From: Defluviicoccus sp.
Lineage (GTDB): Bacteria; Pseudomonadota; Alphaproteobacteria; MPNO01
DNA: 64,000 bases
Direction: 5' to 3'
Assembly (NCBI GenBank): GCA_028821395.1
Contig: JAPPGP010000126.1
Location: 1 to 64,000, forward strand
Shown here: piece by piece, positions 1 through 10,565 of the stretch
How the letters are laid out: each line of letters opens with the position of its first letter
How positions within the stretch are numbered: the first letter of the stretch is position 1
Translations under genes and position numbers: made by a program
The notes under the pieces: generated by a model
Databases searched by the model: none
Seen by the model: the letters and a program-made list of their open reading frames with translations, nothing else
What the model was told of the DNA's origin: nothing

Positions 1-2
1 GG

Positions 3-1079
3 TCGCCGCCCGAGCTGGAGCCGCCCAACGACAAGGACCAGATCAACTCCTCGCTCACCTATGGCTTCGTGTTCGATTTCTGCGGCGTCGAGATCGACCG
101 CGACACCGGCGCGGTGAAGATCGACAAGTACGTGACGATGCACGATTCGGGCACGCTGCTGAACCCCAAGCTCGCCGAAGGGCAGGTGCACGGCGCCTTC
201 GCCTGGGCGGTGGGCTGCGCGCTGCACGAGGAGTTCGCCTATGGCGAGGACGGCAGCTTCCTCAACGGCACCTTCGCCGACTACCTGGTACCGACCGCCT
301 GGGAGGTGCCGGAGCCCCAGGTCGTGCACATGGAGACGCCGTCGCTGGTCACCCCGCTGGGCGCCAAGGGGGTAGGCGAGGGCAACTGCATGTCCACACC
401 CGTCTGCATCGCCAATGCGGTATGCGACGCGCTCGGGATCGAAAACGTCACATTGCCCCTCACCCCCAACAAGGTCGCCGGCCTGATCCACGGCGAGGAA
501 CGGCCGCCGCCCGACGGTCCCGAGGCCCCTTCGGCCGCGCGGAAGGCAGCGGGGAATGTCATCGCGGGAACCGGCGATGCGTTCGTGCCGTCCCCGCCCG
601 AGGAGGTATGGGCGGCCCTGCTCGATCCGGAAAGGCTCGCCTCGGTCATCCCCGGCTGCCACGCTCTGGACCGGGTGGGCGAGAACGACTACCGCGCCGA
701 GCTGTCGATCGGCGCGGGCCCGGTCAAGGGCCGCTTCAAGGCGAATGTCAGGTTGAGCGACCTGGACCCGCCCAACGCGGCGACGCTCACGGGCGCGCTT
801 ACCGGGATGCTCGGGCTCTCGGAAGGCAGCGGGCGGGTGACCCTCGCACCGAAGGACGGCGGCACGGCGCTCGCCTACGATTACCGGATCGAGGTCTCGG
901 GCACCGTGGCGGCGGTCGGCGGGCGCATGCTCGAAGGCGCCGCCCGGGCGCTGGTGCGGCAGTTCTTCGACCGCCTCGCCTCGGTGCTCGGCGGCGGGCC
1001 GGCCGAGGCTGCGGCGGCGGACGTGGACGCGGCCTCCTGGTGGCGGCGCCTGCTGGCAGCGCTCGGAATCGGCCGATGA
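3..1079 (+). CDS. Xanthine dehydrogenase/CO dehydrogenase-family molybdopterin-binding subunit (C-terminal part, truncated by window start) fused to a C-terminal CoxG/SRPBCC-like domain
   Basis: Frame open from base 3. CoxL C-terminal motifs (DSGTLLNPKLAEGQVHGAFAWAVG, METPSLVTPLGAKGVGEGN), then CoxG-like VPSPPEEVWAALLDPERLASVIPGC...ALVRQFFDRL. Confidence 0.88.
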   Translation, partial: SPPELEPPNDKDQINSSLTYGFVFDFCGVEIDRDTGAVKIDKYVTMHDSGTLLNPKLAEGQVHGAFAWAVGCALHEEFAYGEDGSFLNGTFADYLVPTAWEVPEPQVVHMETPSLVTPLGAKGVGEGNCMSTPVCIANAVCDALGIENVTLPLTPNKVAGLIHGEERPPPDGPEAPSAARKAAGNVIAGTGDAFVPSPPEEVWAALLDPERLASVIPGCHALDRVGENDYRAELSIGAGPVKGRFKANVRLSDLDPPNAATLTGALTGMLGLSEGSGRVTLAPKDGGTALAYDYRIEVSGTVAAVGGRMLEGAARALVRQFFDRLASVLGGGPAEAAAADVDAASWWRRLLAALGIGR

Positions 1080-1903
1080 AGCCGAGCCCGTTCGATTACA
1101 TGCGCGCGGCCTCCGCCGAGGAAGCGCTCGACGGCCTGGCCAGAAACGGCGACGACGCCCGCATTCTCGCCGGCGGTCTCTCGCTGGTGCCGATGCTCAA
1201 CTTCCGCCTCGTCGAGCCGGCCATGCTGATCGACATTTCCGGCATCGCGTCGTTCGACTACATCCGCCTCGACGACGGCGCGGTGGAGGTCGGCGCGTCG
1301 ACCCGCCAGAGCGCCCTCGAACGCTGGGACGGGACCGCCGGGAGCCTGCCGCTGGTGCATGCGGCGTTTCCCCATATCGGGCATTACCAGACCCGCAGCC
1401 GGGGAACCGTGTGCGGCTCGGTCGCCCATTCCGATCCGAGCTCGGAGCTGCCGCTCTGCCTAGCGACGCTGGGCGGCGAGGCGGTGCTGCGGTCTGCCGC
1501 CGGCGAGCGCCGCGTCGCCGCCGCTGACTTTCAGACCGGGATGCTGACCACGGCGAAGCGCGACGACGAGATGGTGGCCGCAATCCGCTTTCCGGTGGCG
1601 GAGCCCGAAAGCGGCTACGCGTTCGCCGAGATGGCGCAGCGGCGCGGCGACTTCGCCATCGTGGCGCTTGCCGCTTCGGCCTCCGGCGAGCGGGTCCGGC
1701 TCGGTGTCGGCGGCGTCGCCGACCGCCCGGCGGTGCGCGAATGGGACGGGATCGAGGGCAGCGCGCTCGACGACGCGCTGAACGCCTTCGCCTGGGAGCT
1801 CGGCGGCTATGACGACGTGCACGCGACCGCGCGCTACCGCCGCGAGCTGGTCCGCCGGCTGGGCAGGAAAGTCATCGAGGAGGCCAGGTCATGCCGCAGC
1901 TGA
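1076..1903 (+). CDS. FAD-binding subunit of molybdenum hydroxylase (CoxM-like)
   Basis: ATGA overlap with upstream gene. MKPSPFDYMRAASAEEALDGLARNGDDARILAGGLSLVPMLNFRL typical of the FAD subunit. Confidence 0.9.
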   Translation: MKPSPFDYMRAASAEEALDGLARNGDDARILAGGLSLVPMLNFRLVEPAMLIDISGIASFDYIRLDDGAVEVGASTRQSALERWDGTAGSLPLVHAAFPHIGHYQTRSRGTVCGSVAHSDPSSELPLCLATLGGEAVLRSAAGERRVAAADFQTGMLTTAKRDDEMVAAIRFPVAEPESGYAFAEMAQRRGDFAIVALAASASGERVRLGVGGVADRPAVREWDGIEGSALDDALNAFAWELGGYDDVHATARYRRELVRRLGRKVIEEARSCRS

Positions 1904-2382
1904 ACCGGGATGCGCGGCACGCGATCTCCTTCACCCTCAACGGCAAGCAGGCCCAGGGCCACGCGGAGCCGCGCTTGCTGCTGTCGGACTTCCTGGTCCA
2001 CGAGCTCGGCCTGACCAGCGTCCATGTCGGCTGCGAGCACGGCGTCTGCGGTGCCTGCACGGTACGCATCGACGGGGCGGTGAGCCGGGCCTGCCTCACC
2101 TTCGCGGTGCAGGTCGACGGCAGGCGGGTCGACACCGTGGAGAGCCTCAGCCCCGAATCCGGGGGGCTCAGCGACCTGCAGCAATCCTTCCGGCGGAACC
2201 ACGGGCTGCAATGCGGGTACTGCACGCCGGGGATCCTGATGTCGCTGAGCGCCTATCTGGAAGAGAACCCGAAGCCGAGCGAGGATGAGCTGCGCGACAT
2301 GCTGAGCGGCCATCTCTGCCGCTGCACAGGCTATGTCAACATCGTCCGCGCGGTGATGGAGCATGTCGGCAATTCGCCGTAG
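1891..2382 (+). CDS. (2Fe-2S)-binding subunit of molybdenum hydroxylase (CoxS-like)
   Basis: Cys motifs GCEHGVCGACTV and CGYCTPGILMS, HLCRCTGYVNIVRA. Confidence 0.95.
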   Translation: MPQLNRDARHAISFTLNGKQAQGHAEPRLLLSDFLVHELGLTSVHVGCEHGVCGACTVRIDGAVSRACLTFAVQVDGRRVDTVESLSPESGGLSDLQQSFRRNHGLQCGYCTPGILMSLSAYLEENPKPSEDELRDMLSGHLCRCTGYVNIVRAVMEHVGNSP

Positions 2383-2391
2383 ATCCGGGCG

Positions 2392-3900
2392 GTGCCGGCC
2401 ATGACCGGGGCGGCGCTGCCGACCGCGATCGAGGATCGGGCGGCCTATCGCAGCGCCGTCCGCCATCTGCGCGATGCGCGGGTGGTGCTTCCGACCTTCG
2501 CCGAGCTCGCCGACCCCGCGGCGATACCGGCCGATATCGCTGCCCGGACCGCTCGCATAGACCGCGATGCGGCCGATCCCTGCAACCTGTTCCGCGTGCA
2601 CTGGTTCAACGACATCGAAACCGGCGGCATCCGGGCGGTGCCGCCGCATGTGGTGCTGCCCCGGGGGCTGACCGGCGTCGACGCGCCGATCGCGGTCGCG
2701 CTCGGCAACAGCTTCCCGATGATCGGCGCGCACAAGGTGCTCGCCGCCTATGCCTGCCTGGTCTGGCGGCTGGTCACCGGACGCTTCGACCCGGCCCGCC
2801 ACAAGGCGGTGTGGCCGTCGACCGGCAATTACTGCCGCGGCGGGGTCGCGATCTCGCGCATCATGGGGGTGCGCGGCGTGGCCGTGCTGCCCGAAGGGAT
2901 GAGCGCCGAGCGGTTCGACTGGCTGCGGGAATGGATCGAGCACCCGGACGACATCGTGCGCACACCGGGCTCGGAGAGCAACGTCAAGGAGATCTACGAC
3001 GCCTGCGACGCGCTGGAGCGCGATCCGGCCAATGCGATCCTCAACCAGTTCTCCGAGTTCGCCAACTATCTCGGCCATTTCCGCTGCACCGGGCCGGCGC
3101 TGGAGGCGGTCCATGCGCATCTTCGGAGGAGCAACCCCGATCTTTCGCTCGCCGCCTTCGTCGCCGGCACCGGTTCCGGCGGGACGCTCGGCGCCGGGGA
3201 CCATCTGAAGGCGGCGCTGGGCGCGCGGATCGTCGCCGTCGAGCCGCTCGAATGCCCGACCATGCTCTATAACGGCTATGGCGCGCACAACATCCAGGGG
3301 ATCGGCGACAAGCACATCCCGCTGATCCAGAACGTGATGAACACCGATGCCGTGGTCGGCGTCTCGGACCGCAACTGCGACCGGCTGAACGCGCTGTTCA
3401 ACAGCGAGGCGGGGCGCGCCCATCTCGTGGGGCGATGCGGCGTCGATCCGGGGATCGTCGCCGGGCTCGCGGATTTCGGCCTGTCGTCGATCGCCAATTT
3501 GCTGGCCTCGATCAAGATCGCCAAGCGCTACGGCCTCGGGCCCAACGACCTCATCGTCACCGTCGCGACCGACGGGGCCTCGATGTACGACAGCGAGCGG
3601 GCGAAGACGGTCGACGCCGAGTTCTCGGGCGCCTATGACGACATCGCGGCGGCGGAGACCTTCGGCCGGGACCTCTCGGCGATCGGCACCGACCACGTGC
3701 TGGAGACCGGCTGGGCGGAGCGGACGCGGATCTTCAATCTCGGCTATTTTACCTGGGTCGAGCAGCGCGGCGTGGACCTCGCGGCGTTCGACGAGCGCCG
3801 CGACCAGGGGTTCTGGACCGGGCTCCACCACGTGCTGCCGCGGTGGGACGAGGCGATCCGGGCGTTCAACGCCGAGACCGGCGTCAACCGGCCGGGCTGA
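2392..3900 (+). CDS. Pyridoxal-phosphate-dependent enzyme (cysteine synthase/threonine dehydratase fold)
   Basis: 502-aa [19 protein letters not shown] (PLP-Lys region), [17 protein letters not shown] glycine loop. ATG alternative start at 2401. Confidence 0.75.
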   Translation: MPAMTGAALPTAIEDRAAYRSAVRHLRDARVVLPTFAELADPAAIPADIAARTARIDRDAADPCNLFRVHWFNDIETGGIRAVPPHVVLPRGLTGVDAPIAVALGNSFPMIGAHKVLAAYACLVWRLVTGRFDPARHKAVWPSTGNYCRGGVAISRIMGVRGVAVLPEGMSAERFDWLREWIEHPDDIVRTPGSESNVKEIYDACDALERDPANAILNQFSEFANYLGHFRCTGPALEAVHAHLRRSNPDLSLAAFVAGTGSGGTLGAGDHLKAALGARIVAVEPLECPTMLYNGYGAHNIQGIGDKHIPLIQNVMNTDAVVGVSDRNCDRLNALFNSEAGRAHLVGRCGVDPGIVAGLADFGLSSIANLLASIKIAKRYGLGPNDLIVTVATDGASMYDSERAKTVDAEFSGAYDDIAAAETFGRDLSAIGTDHVLETGWAERTRIFNLGYFTWVEQRGVDLAAFDERRDQGFWTGLHHVLPRWDEAIRAFNAETGVNRPG

Positions 3901-3912
3901 GGAGGGGACGAG

Positions 3913-4866
3913 GTGACCAAGGCCTATGCCGATCTCAGGCGCGAGACCGAGGCGCGGGACCGCAGCCTGCGCGAGAAGGTGATGTCGCTGGAAGAGGCGG
4001 CGGCGCTGGTCAAGGACGGCGATCACGTCGCGCTCGGCGGCTGCACGCTCTCGCGCACGCCGATGGCGATGGTCTGGGCGCTGATCCGGGCGCGCCGGAA
4101 GGACCTCGTGGTCTCGCGCAGCATCACCTCGACCGAGGGCGATCTGTTCTACGGCTCGGGCGCCAGCAGGCACGTGCTGACGAGCTGGTTCTCCCAGGGC
4201 ATCGTCTGGGGCGTCTCCAAGGTGATGCGCCACTTCACCGAGACCGGGCAGGCGGTGTTCGAGGAGTGGAGCCACATGGCGATCGGGGTGCGCTACCGCG
4301 CCGGCGCGATGGGGGTGCCGTTCATCCCGGTGCGCAGCATGCTGGGCTCCGACCTCACCGGGCGGATCGACGGGCCGAAGGAGATGGACTGCCCGTTCAC
4401 CGGGGACAGGCTGCTGCTGGTGCCCGCGCTCAACCCCGATGTCGCGCTGATCCACGTCCAGCGCTGCGACGAATACGGCAACGCGCAGATGGACGGGCTG
4501 CCCTTCATGGACGCCGACATCGCGATGGCGGCCAACCGGGTCATCCTGACCACCGAGCGCATCGTCTCCAACAGCCAGATCCGCCGCGCCCCCGACCGCA
4601 CGCGGATCCCGTTCATCACCGTCGATGCGGTGGTCGAGGCGCCCTATGGCTGCGCGCCGCATGAGTGCTACGGGGTGTACGAGCCGTTCCTCCCCAATCT
4701 CGACTCCTATGCGGCGCAGATCGCCCGTGACCCCGAGGCCGGGGTGAAGGAATATTTGGAGCGCTACGTCTACCAACCCAAGGACTGGGTCGCCTATCTC
4801 GATCTCCTGGGCATGGACAACGTGATCGACGCGGCCCGGCGCGGCAGGAGCGTCTACAATGACTGA
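3913..4866 (+). CDS. CoA-transferase subunit A (glutaconate CoA-transferase-like)
   Basis: GTG start. VSLEEAAALVKDGDHVALGGCTLSRTPMAMVWALIR; overlaps the B subunit. Confidence 0.85.
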   Translation: MTKAYADLRRETEARDRSLREKVMSLEEAAALVKDGDHVALGGCTLSRTPMAMVWALIRARRKDLVVSRSITSTEGDLFYGSGASRHVLTSWFSQGIVWGVSKVMRHFTETGQAVFEEWSHMAIGVRYRAGAMGVPFIPVRSMLGSDLTGRIDGPKEMDCPFTGDRLLLVPALNPDVALIHVQRCDEYGNAQMDGLPFMDADIAMAANRVILTTERIVSNSQIRRAPDRTRIPFITVDAVVEAPYGCAPHECYGVYEPFLPNLDSYAAQIARDPEAGVKEYLERYVYQPKDWVAYLDLLGMDNVIDAARRGRSVYND

Positions 4867-5653
4867 CCACGGGACTGACCACGGGACCCACAACGGATCC
4901 CACAGCGCGTCCGAGCTCCTCGCGGTGATGAGCAGCCGCTCGCTGGAGGACGGGCAGACCGTCTTCGCCGGCGTCGGCATCCCCCTGCTCGCCGCCACGC
5001 TCGCGCAGCGCACCCACGCGCCGGGGCTCACCATCCTGTTCGAGGGCGGGGTGCTCGGGCCGTTCATCGTCCCCGGCGAGCTGCCGCCCTCGACCAACGA
5101 GCAGCGCTGCACGCGTCAGGCGAACATGGTGCTGTCGAACACCGACGTGCTGCTGCTGCTGCAGCGGGGCTATGTCGATATCGGCTTCATGGGCGGCGCC
5201 CAGATCGACCGGTACGGCAATCTCAATAGCTCGTTCATCGGCGATGCCGCGAGCCCCAAGATCCGCCTGCCCGGGACCGGCGGAGGCAACGACATCGCGA
5301 GCCTGACGAGAATGATCGTCTCGATGATCCACGAGAAGCGACGCTTCGTGGAGGAGGTCGATTTCGTCACCTCGACCGGCTACTGGCACGGCGGCACCAC
5401 GCGCAGCGATTCCGGGCTGACCACGGGCGGGCCCTACCGGGTGATCACCGACCTCGCCGTGCTCGGCTTCGACGACGAGACTCGCCGGATGAAGGTCGAG
5501 GCGCTGCATGACGGCGTGGAGCCGGAACAGGTGCAGGAGGCGACCGGGTTCGAGCTGATGTTCGACGACGAGATCGGCCGGACCGAGCCGCCGACCGCAG
5601 ACGAGCTGGCGGTGCTGCGCGAGATGGACCCGGACCGGGTCTACATCGCCTGA
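4859..5653 (+). CDS. CoA-transferase subunit B (glutaconate CoA-transferase-like)
   Basis: LLLLQRGYVDIGFMGGAQIDRYGNLNSSFIG and ...PGTGGGNDIASL typical of the beta subunit; overlaps the A subunit. Confidence 0.87.
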   Translation: MTDHGTDHGTHNGSHSASELLAVMSSRSLEDGQTVFAGVGIPLLAATLAQRTHAPGLTILFEGGVLGPFIVPGELPPSTNEQRCTRQANMVLSNTDVLLLLQRGYVDIGFMGGAQIDRYGNLNSSFIGDAASPKIRLPGTGGGNDIASLTRMIVSMIHEKRRFVEEVDFVTSTGYWHGGTTRSDSGLTTGGPYRVITDLAVLGFDDETRRMKVEALHDGVEPEQVQEATGFELMFDDEIGRTEPPTADELAVLREMDPDRVYIA

Positions 5654-5689
5654 GCCGCGCGCGCGGCGAACCGGAGAACGGGGGAAGAC

Positions 5690-6634
5690 ATGGCCAGCAA
5701 GATCGTCGGCATCGCGATGCAGAATTTCACCGCCGCGCCGGAGATGCCCGATCCGCAGGCGCTGATCGACTACGCGGTCCGCGTGGAGGAGCTGGGCTAC
5801 GAGTCGGTCTGGGTCTGGGATCACGTCCTGCTCGGCGTCGACCCCTATTTCCCAATCCTCGACTCGCTCACCGTGCTGACCGCGGTGGCGGCGCGGACCA
5901 GCGAGATCCGCATCGGCACCGGCATCCTCGTCCTGCCCTCGCGCAACCCGGTGGTGCTCGCCAAGCAGCTCTCCAGCCTCGACCAGATCTCCAACGGGCG
6001 GCTCACCCTCGGCATGGCGTCGGGCTGGTACAAGCGCGAGTTCGACGCCATGGGCGTGCCGTTCAACAAGCGCGGCAACATCATGGATCAGAACCTGGAG
6101 ATCCTGACCCGCCTGTTCACCGAGGACTCGGTGACCGGGAACTACCCGCCCTATGAGCTGCGCGAGGCGGTGATGTCGCCCAAGCCGGTGCAGAAGCCGC
6201 GCCCGCCGATCCTGATCGGCGGCTATGTCGACCGGGTGCTGAGGCGCGCCGCAGTGGCCGGCGACGGCTGGCTCACCTACTACTACACCGTCGAGGGCTT
6301 CGTGAAATCCTGGGACAAGGTGCGCCGCTTCGCCGAGGAGGGCGGCAAGGACCCCGACACGCTGAAGAGCATCAACCAGCTTCCGATCATGCTGGGCCCG
6401 TCGCGCGCCGAGGTGGAGAAGCCGATGTATGAGTGGCTGACCACCGAATGGGATTTCGCCGGCTGGAGCGATTCGACCACCGACAGCGCGGTGCTCGGCA
6501 CGGCGGAGGAGTGCATCGAGCAGCTCCGCGCCCATCTCGACGCGGGCGTGCAGCAGATCACCCTGGTTCCCTATCGCTTCGACATGGAGCAGATCGCGCG
6601 GATCGCCGAGGAGATCCTGCCCGAGATCGGCTGA
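5690..6634 (+). CDS. LLM-class flavin (F420/FMN)-dependent oxidoreductase
   Basis: DYAVRVEELGYESVWVWDHVLL, TGILVLPSRNPVVLAKQLSSLDQISNGRLTLGMASGW. Confidence 0.92.
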   Translation: MASKIVGIAMQNFTAAPEMPDPQALIDYAVRVEELGYESVWVWDHVLLGVDPYFPILDSLTVLTAVAARTSEIRIGTGILVLPSRNPVVLAKQLSSLDQISNGRLTLGMASGWYKREFDAMGVPFNKRGNIMDQNLEILTRLFTEDSVTGNYPPYELREAVMSPKPVQKPRPPILIGGYVDRVLRRAAVAGDGWLTYYYTVEGFVKSWDKVRRFAEEGGKDPDTLKSINQLPIMLGPSRAEVEKPMYEWLTTEWDFAGWSDSTTDSAVLGTAEECIEQLRAHLDAGVQQITLVPYRFDMEQIARIAEEILPEIG

Positions 6635-6650
6635 GGGACGGAGGCGCGAC

Positions 6651-8141
6651 GTGGCGGCGGATGGCGGGTTCGCGGTTGCCGAAACCAGCATAGCGAAGAT
6701 TCACGCGGCGTATCGCGCGGGCGCGCTGACGGCGAGGGCGCTGGTCGAGACCTATCTCGCCCGCATCGAGGCCTATGACCGGAACGGCCCGGCGATCAAT
6801 TCGATCGTCTCGGTCAATCCCGAAGCGCTGGAAGACGCCGCCCGGCTGGACGCGGCGTTCGAGAAAGAGGGCTCGGTTGGCCCGCTGCACGGCATCCCGG
6901 CGATCGTCAAGGACCAGGCCGATGTCGCCGGCATGCCGACGACGATGGGCTCGGTGCTGTTCCGGGACCATTACCCGGGGCGGGACTGCTTCGTGGCTGC
7001 GCGGCTCCGCCGGGCCGGGGCGATCTTCATCGCCAAGTCGACGCTGGGCGAGATGGGCGCGGGCGACACCCACGGCTCGCTGTTCGGCTCGACGCGCAAC
7101 GTCTACGATCTCGCGCGTACCGCGGGCGGCTCTTCGGGCGGCTCGGGCGCGGCGGTCTCCGCCAACCTCGCCGCCGTCGCTATCGGCCAAGAGGGGTTCG
7201 CCTCGATCCGCCGGCCGGCGGCGTGGAACGGGATCGTCGGCATGCGCCCGACCGCCGGGCTGGTCAGCCGGGGCGGCGTCTATGCCGGCTGGCCGATGAT
7301 CAACGGCTCGCTCGGGCCGATGTGCCGCAGCGTCGCCGATGCCGCGCTTCTCCTCGACGTCATGGTGGGCTACGACCCTTCCGACCCGGTCACCGCGCGC
7401 GGCGTCGGCCATGTACCGGAGAGCTACGCCGCCGGGCTCGACGCGGACGGGTTGAAGGACGCGCGCATCGGGATCCTGCGCGAGCCGATCGGCTTCGCCA
7501 GCGAACCGGAGTCGGAGGACTTCGCCAGGGTGGACGCCGTGTTCTCCCGCGCGGTGCGGGAGCTCGCGGACTGCGGCGCGGAGCTCGTGGACCCGGTGGC
7601 GATCCCGGATCTGGTCGAACTGCTGGCCACGCGGGTCAACGACCGGGCGGAGGAGGACGCCGCGTTCCGCGAATACGTCTCCGGGCTCGACAACCGGCCG
7701 TTCTCCACGCGTGACGAGGCGATGGCATCGCCGCTATTCGCCGAGACCAGCCGCGGCGTGCGCGTGCGCTGGGCCGCCCAGGCGAGCGCCGAAGCGCGGT
7801 ACGCATTTCTCGCGGCGCGCGAGAGGCTTACGACCAATCTTCTGGCCGTCATGGCCGACCACCGGCTCGACGCCATCGTCCACAAGGCGGTGGAACACCA
7901 GCCCACCCTGATCGCCGACGGCGTCAACCCGCCCTACGTCGACCAGAAGGGCGCGCCCTGGCTCAACACCTTCCTGGTCTTCGTGCCCTCGATCGTGGTT
8001 CCGGCGGGGTTCACCGAGGACGGGCTGCCGGCCGGCATCACCTTTCTCGGCCGCGGCTACGACGATGCGCGGATGATCCGCTACGCCCACGCCTACGAAC
8101 AAGCGACGCGGCACCGCAGGCCGCCGGCTTCAACTCCCTGA
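6651..8141 (+). CDS. Amidase (amidase signature family)
   Basis: GSSGGSGAAVSANLAAVAIGQEG signature, GPLHGIPAIVKDQADVAGMPTTMGS. Confidence 0.93.
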   Translation: MAADGGFAVAETSIAKIHAAYRAGALTARALVETYLARIEAYDRNGPAINSIVSVNPEALEDAARLDAAFEKEGSVGPLHGIPAIVKDQADVAGMPTTMGSVLFRDHYPGRDCFVAARLRRAGAIFIAKSTLGEMGAGDTHGSLFGSTRNVYDLARTAGGSSGGSGAAVSANLAAVAIGQEGFASIRRPAAWNGIVGMRPTAGLVSRGGVYAGWPMINGSLGPMCRSVADAALLLDVMVGYDPSDPVTARGVGHVPESYAAGLDADGLKDARIGILREPIGFASEPESEDFARVDAVFSRAVRELADCGAELVDPVAIPDLVELLATRVNDRAEEDAAFREYVSGLDNRPFSTRDEAMASPLFAETSRGVRVRWAAQASAEARYAFLAARERLTTNLLAVMADHRLDAIVHKAVEHQPTLIADGVNPPYVDQKGAPWLNTFLVFVPSIVVPAGFTEDGLPAGITFLGRGYDDARMIRYAHAYEQATRHRRPPASTP

Positions 8142-10526
8142 GGCGGCTTCGCCCTCGGCGCGCTTTCTGCGCGTGCGGAGGCTATGCCATGCGATCCACA
8201 GTGCCGCCGCGGCGATGGCGGGGCCGTAGACCGTGCTGTCGTTGGAAATCACCAGGACCGCGAGCGCCAGCCTGAGCCCGGTCTCCCAGATCGGCAGCGC
8301 CGTCCGGTCGAACCGCGCGAGCGCGCTGGCCAGCAGATAGAGCGCCAGCACGAGGCGCGCGAGCAGCCAAAGCAGCGGCAGCAATTCCACGCTCCCGTCA
8401 TATCCGGGCAGATAGGCGATCTCGCCACCGGTCGATTTGGGGTTCACCACCGCTGGTTCGATCAGCAGCAGCTCGGGATAGACCGCGAAGACGAACGGGA
8501 TCACGAAAATGACGATCCCGGACCGTACCGCGGAGAACCCGGTCGCCATGGGTTCCGCCTTGGTGATCGAGCTCGCCGCGAAGGCGGCGAGCGCCACCGG
8601 CGGGGTGATCGCAGACGCCACGGCGAAGTAGAAGATGAACATGTGCGCGGTGAAGATCGAGATGCCGAGCCCGGCGAGCACCGGTCCCATCAGCAGGGCG
8701 ACGTTGATATAGGCCGGCACCGCCGGCATCCCCATGCCGAGCAGCACCGCGAGCAGCATGGTCATCCCGAGCGCCATGAACTGGAAGATCACCGAGCCGC
8801 CCGCCCCCAGATTGAGGCTTTGCAGCCATTGCAGCACGTCGAGCGAGATGAAGAAGGGAAGGCCGGTCAGCTTGAGGCAGAAATCGATGATCGAGACCGC
8901 GAGAAACATCAGATAGAGGGTCGAGATCAGGACTCCCGCGTCGGAGAACGCATCGAGCAGCTTGCGCGGCCGCACCCGCATTTCCGGATCGAGGAAGAGG
9001 AGGAAGCAGAGGAGCGCGACCGCCCACCACCCGGCGCTTCCGGCGTCGCCAGCGGCGTTCTGCAGCAGCTTGAGGAACCACGGTAGCTCGGAGACCTTGC
9101 ACACCCCGTCGGCGAATACGCGCTCGGCGCCGAGCAGCCCGTCGAACCAGCCGCAGCCGACGTTCTCCTTGGACGTCAGCAGCAGGAACAGGATCACCAG
9201 GATGGGCCCGAAGATCATCATCAGGTTGTAGATGTCCTGACGCGACAGGTGCATCTCCGCGGTCATCTCGCCGAAGGCCTCGATGTTCTGCTTGCGCGAC
9301 TGGAAGATCGCCGACAGGAACAGACAGAAGAAATAGGCGATGGCGGGGATCGCGGCGGCGACGATGACCTCGCTGTAGGGGACCGCGGTGAGCGCGGCGA
9401 GCACGAAGGCCGCAACCCCCATCACCGGCGGCATGATCGAGCCGCCCGACGAGGCGGCGGCCTCCATCCCGCCGGCGAAGGTCGGGGAAAAGCCGCGCCG
9501 GATCATCATCGGAATCGTGAGAACCCCGGTCGACAGCACGTTGACGATCGGCCCGCCCGAGATCGTCCCGAACATGGCGGACGACACGATGGCCGCGTGC
9601 GCCGGCCCGCCCCGGAGGCGCCGGGTCCAGCGGAAGGCGAGCTTGATCAGGGACTTGCCGCCCGCCGAGGCGCCGAACAGCGAGCCCAGGATCAGGTAGG
9701 GGAAGATCTCGTTGAGGATGATGTCGATGAAACGCCCGAGCAGGCCAGACGCGTTGTTGGTCAGGATGTCATGGACCCGCGGCCTTCCGTCCCACAGCGA
9801 TCGCGGGTCGCCGCCGAGCTTGGTCACGAGGTACTTGTCCATGCCCTCGGGACCGAAGAAATACCAGATCAGGACGGTGCCGATGGTGTAGGCCGCGATC
9901 AGGATCGCGACCAGGACCAGGGGAAATCCCCAGACCTTGATGTTGTAGGACAGGAACACGACGATGGCGAGGCCGACAATGGCCACGATCCACCCCTCGG
10001 TGGTGTTCAGGCATTGCGGGTCCTCCACCGTCTCCGGCTCGGGCAGGCCGAAGATGGCGGCGTTCTCCTTCTCGATCTTCATGGCCTCGGCGAACAGCCG
10101 GGCGCGGTCTCCGGTGAGCTGATCGATCAGGCAGACCGACTCGACCTCGACGATGTAGGTCAGCGAGATGCCGATCGCCATGGCCACCAGCGCGAGGTCC
10201 ATGAACAGGCCGAAGCCGCGGCGCAGACCGCTCCTGCCGGCCCAGCTGCGCCACATCGAGTGGTGCAGCGCGACCGTCAGCATCATCAGGGCGAAGAAGA
10301 ACGGGTAGTAGTACTCGAACGGGAACTTGCGGATGATGAAGCGGGGATCGCCGGTGACCTCCTTGACCCAGTCGTCGAGCCCGGGGATCCCCGGCATCGC
10401 GTTGACCAGGCCGATCAGGACCAGGGAGATCGACAGGAAGTAGACGACGCGTTTACCGAATCCCCGTTCGACGGCGCGCGGGATTTCGGGGTCTGTCACG
10501 TCGGTGGTTTCCCGCTGCGAAGCCAA
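8130..10526 (-). CDS. TRAP transporter fused permease (TAXI-type, DctQM-like)
   Basis: 798-aa multi-TM protein with GRFIDIILNEIFPYLILGSLFGASAGGKSL, GGSIMPPVMGVAAFVLA, LGMGMPAVPAYIN; adjacent to TAXI binding proteins. Confidence 0.92.
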   Translation of the reverse strand: MASQRETTDVTDPEIPRAVERGFGKRVVYFLSISLVLIGLVNAMPGIPGLDDWVKEVTGDPRFIIRKFPFEYYYPFFFALMMLTVALHHSMWRSWAGRSGLRRGFGLFMDLALVAMAIGISLTYIVEVESVCLIDQLTGDRARLFAEAMKIEKENAAIFGLPEPETVEDPQCLNTTEGWIVAIVGLAIVVFLSYNIKVWGFPLVLVAILIAAYTIGTVLIWYFFGPEGMDKYLVTKLGGDPRSLWDGRPRVHDILTNNASGLLGRFIDIILNEIFPYLILGSLFGASAGGKSLIKLAFRWTRRLRGGPAHAAIVSSAMFGTISGGPIVNVLSTGVLTIPMMIRRGFSPTFAGGMEAAASSGGSIMPPVMGVAAFVLAALTAVPYSEVIVAAAIPAIAYFFCLFLSAIFQSRKQNIEAFGEMTAEMHLSRQDIYNLMMIFGPILVILFLLLTSKENVGCGWFDGLLGAERVFADGVCKVSELPWFLKLLQNAAGDAGSAGWWAVALLCFLLFLDPEMRVRPRKLLDAFSDAGVLISTLYLMFLAVSIIDFCLKLTGLPFFISLDVLQWLQSLNLGAGGSVIFQFMALGMTMLLAVLLGMGMPAVPAYINVALLMGPVLAGLGISIFTAHMFIFYFAVASAITPPVALAAFAASSITKAEPMATGFSAVRSGIVIFVIPFVFAVYPELLLIEPAVVNPKSTGGEIAYLPGYDGSVELLPLLWLLARLVLALYLLASALARFDRTALPIWETGLRLALAVLVISNDSTVYGPAIAAAALWIAWHSLRTRRKRAEGEAASGS

Positions 10527-10565
10527 GGGCCGCGGGAGACCCGCGGCCCTTCCGGTCGGTCCTCG

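Noticed and set aside
1834-5112. Minus-strand 1092-aa ORF
   Set aside because: Antisense to the CoxS, PLP and CoA-transferase genes, which carry clear family motifs.
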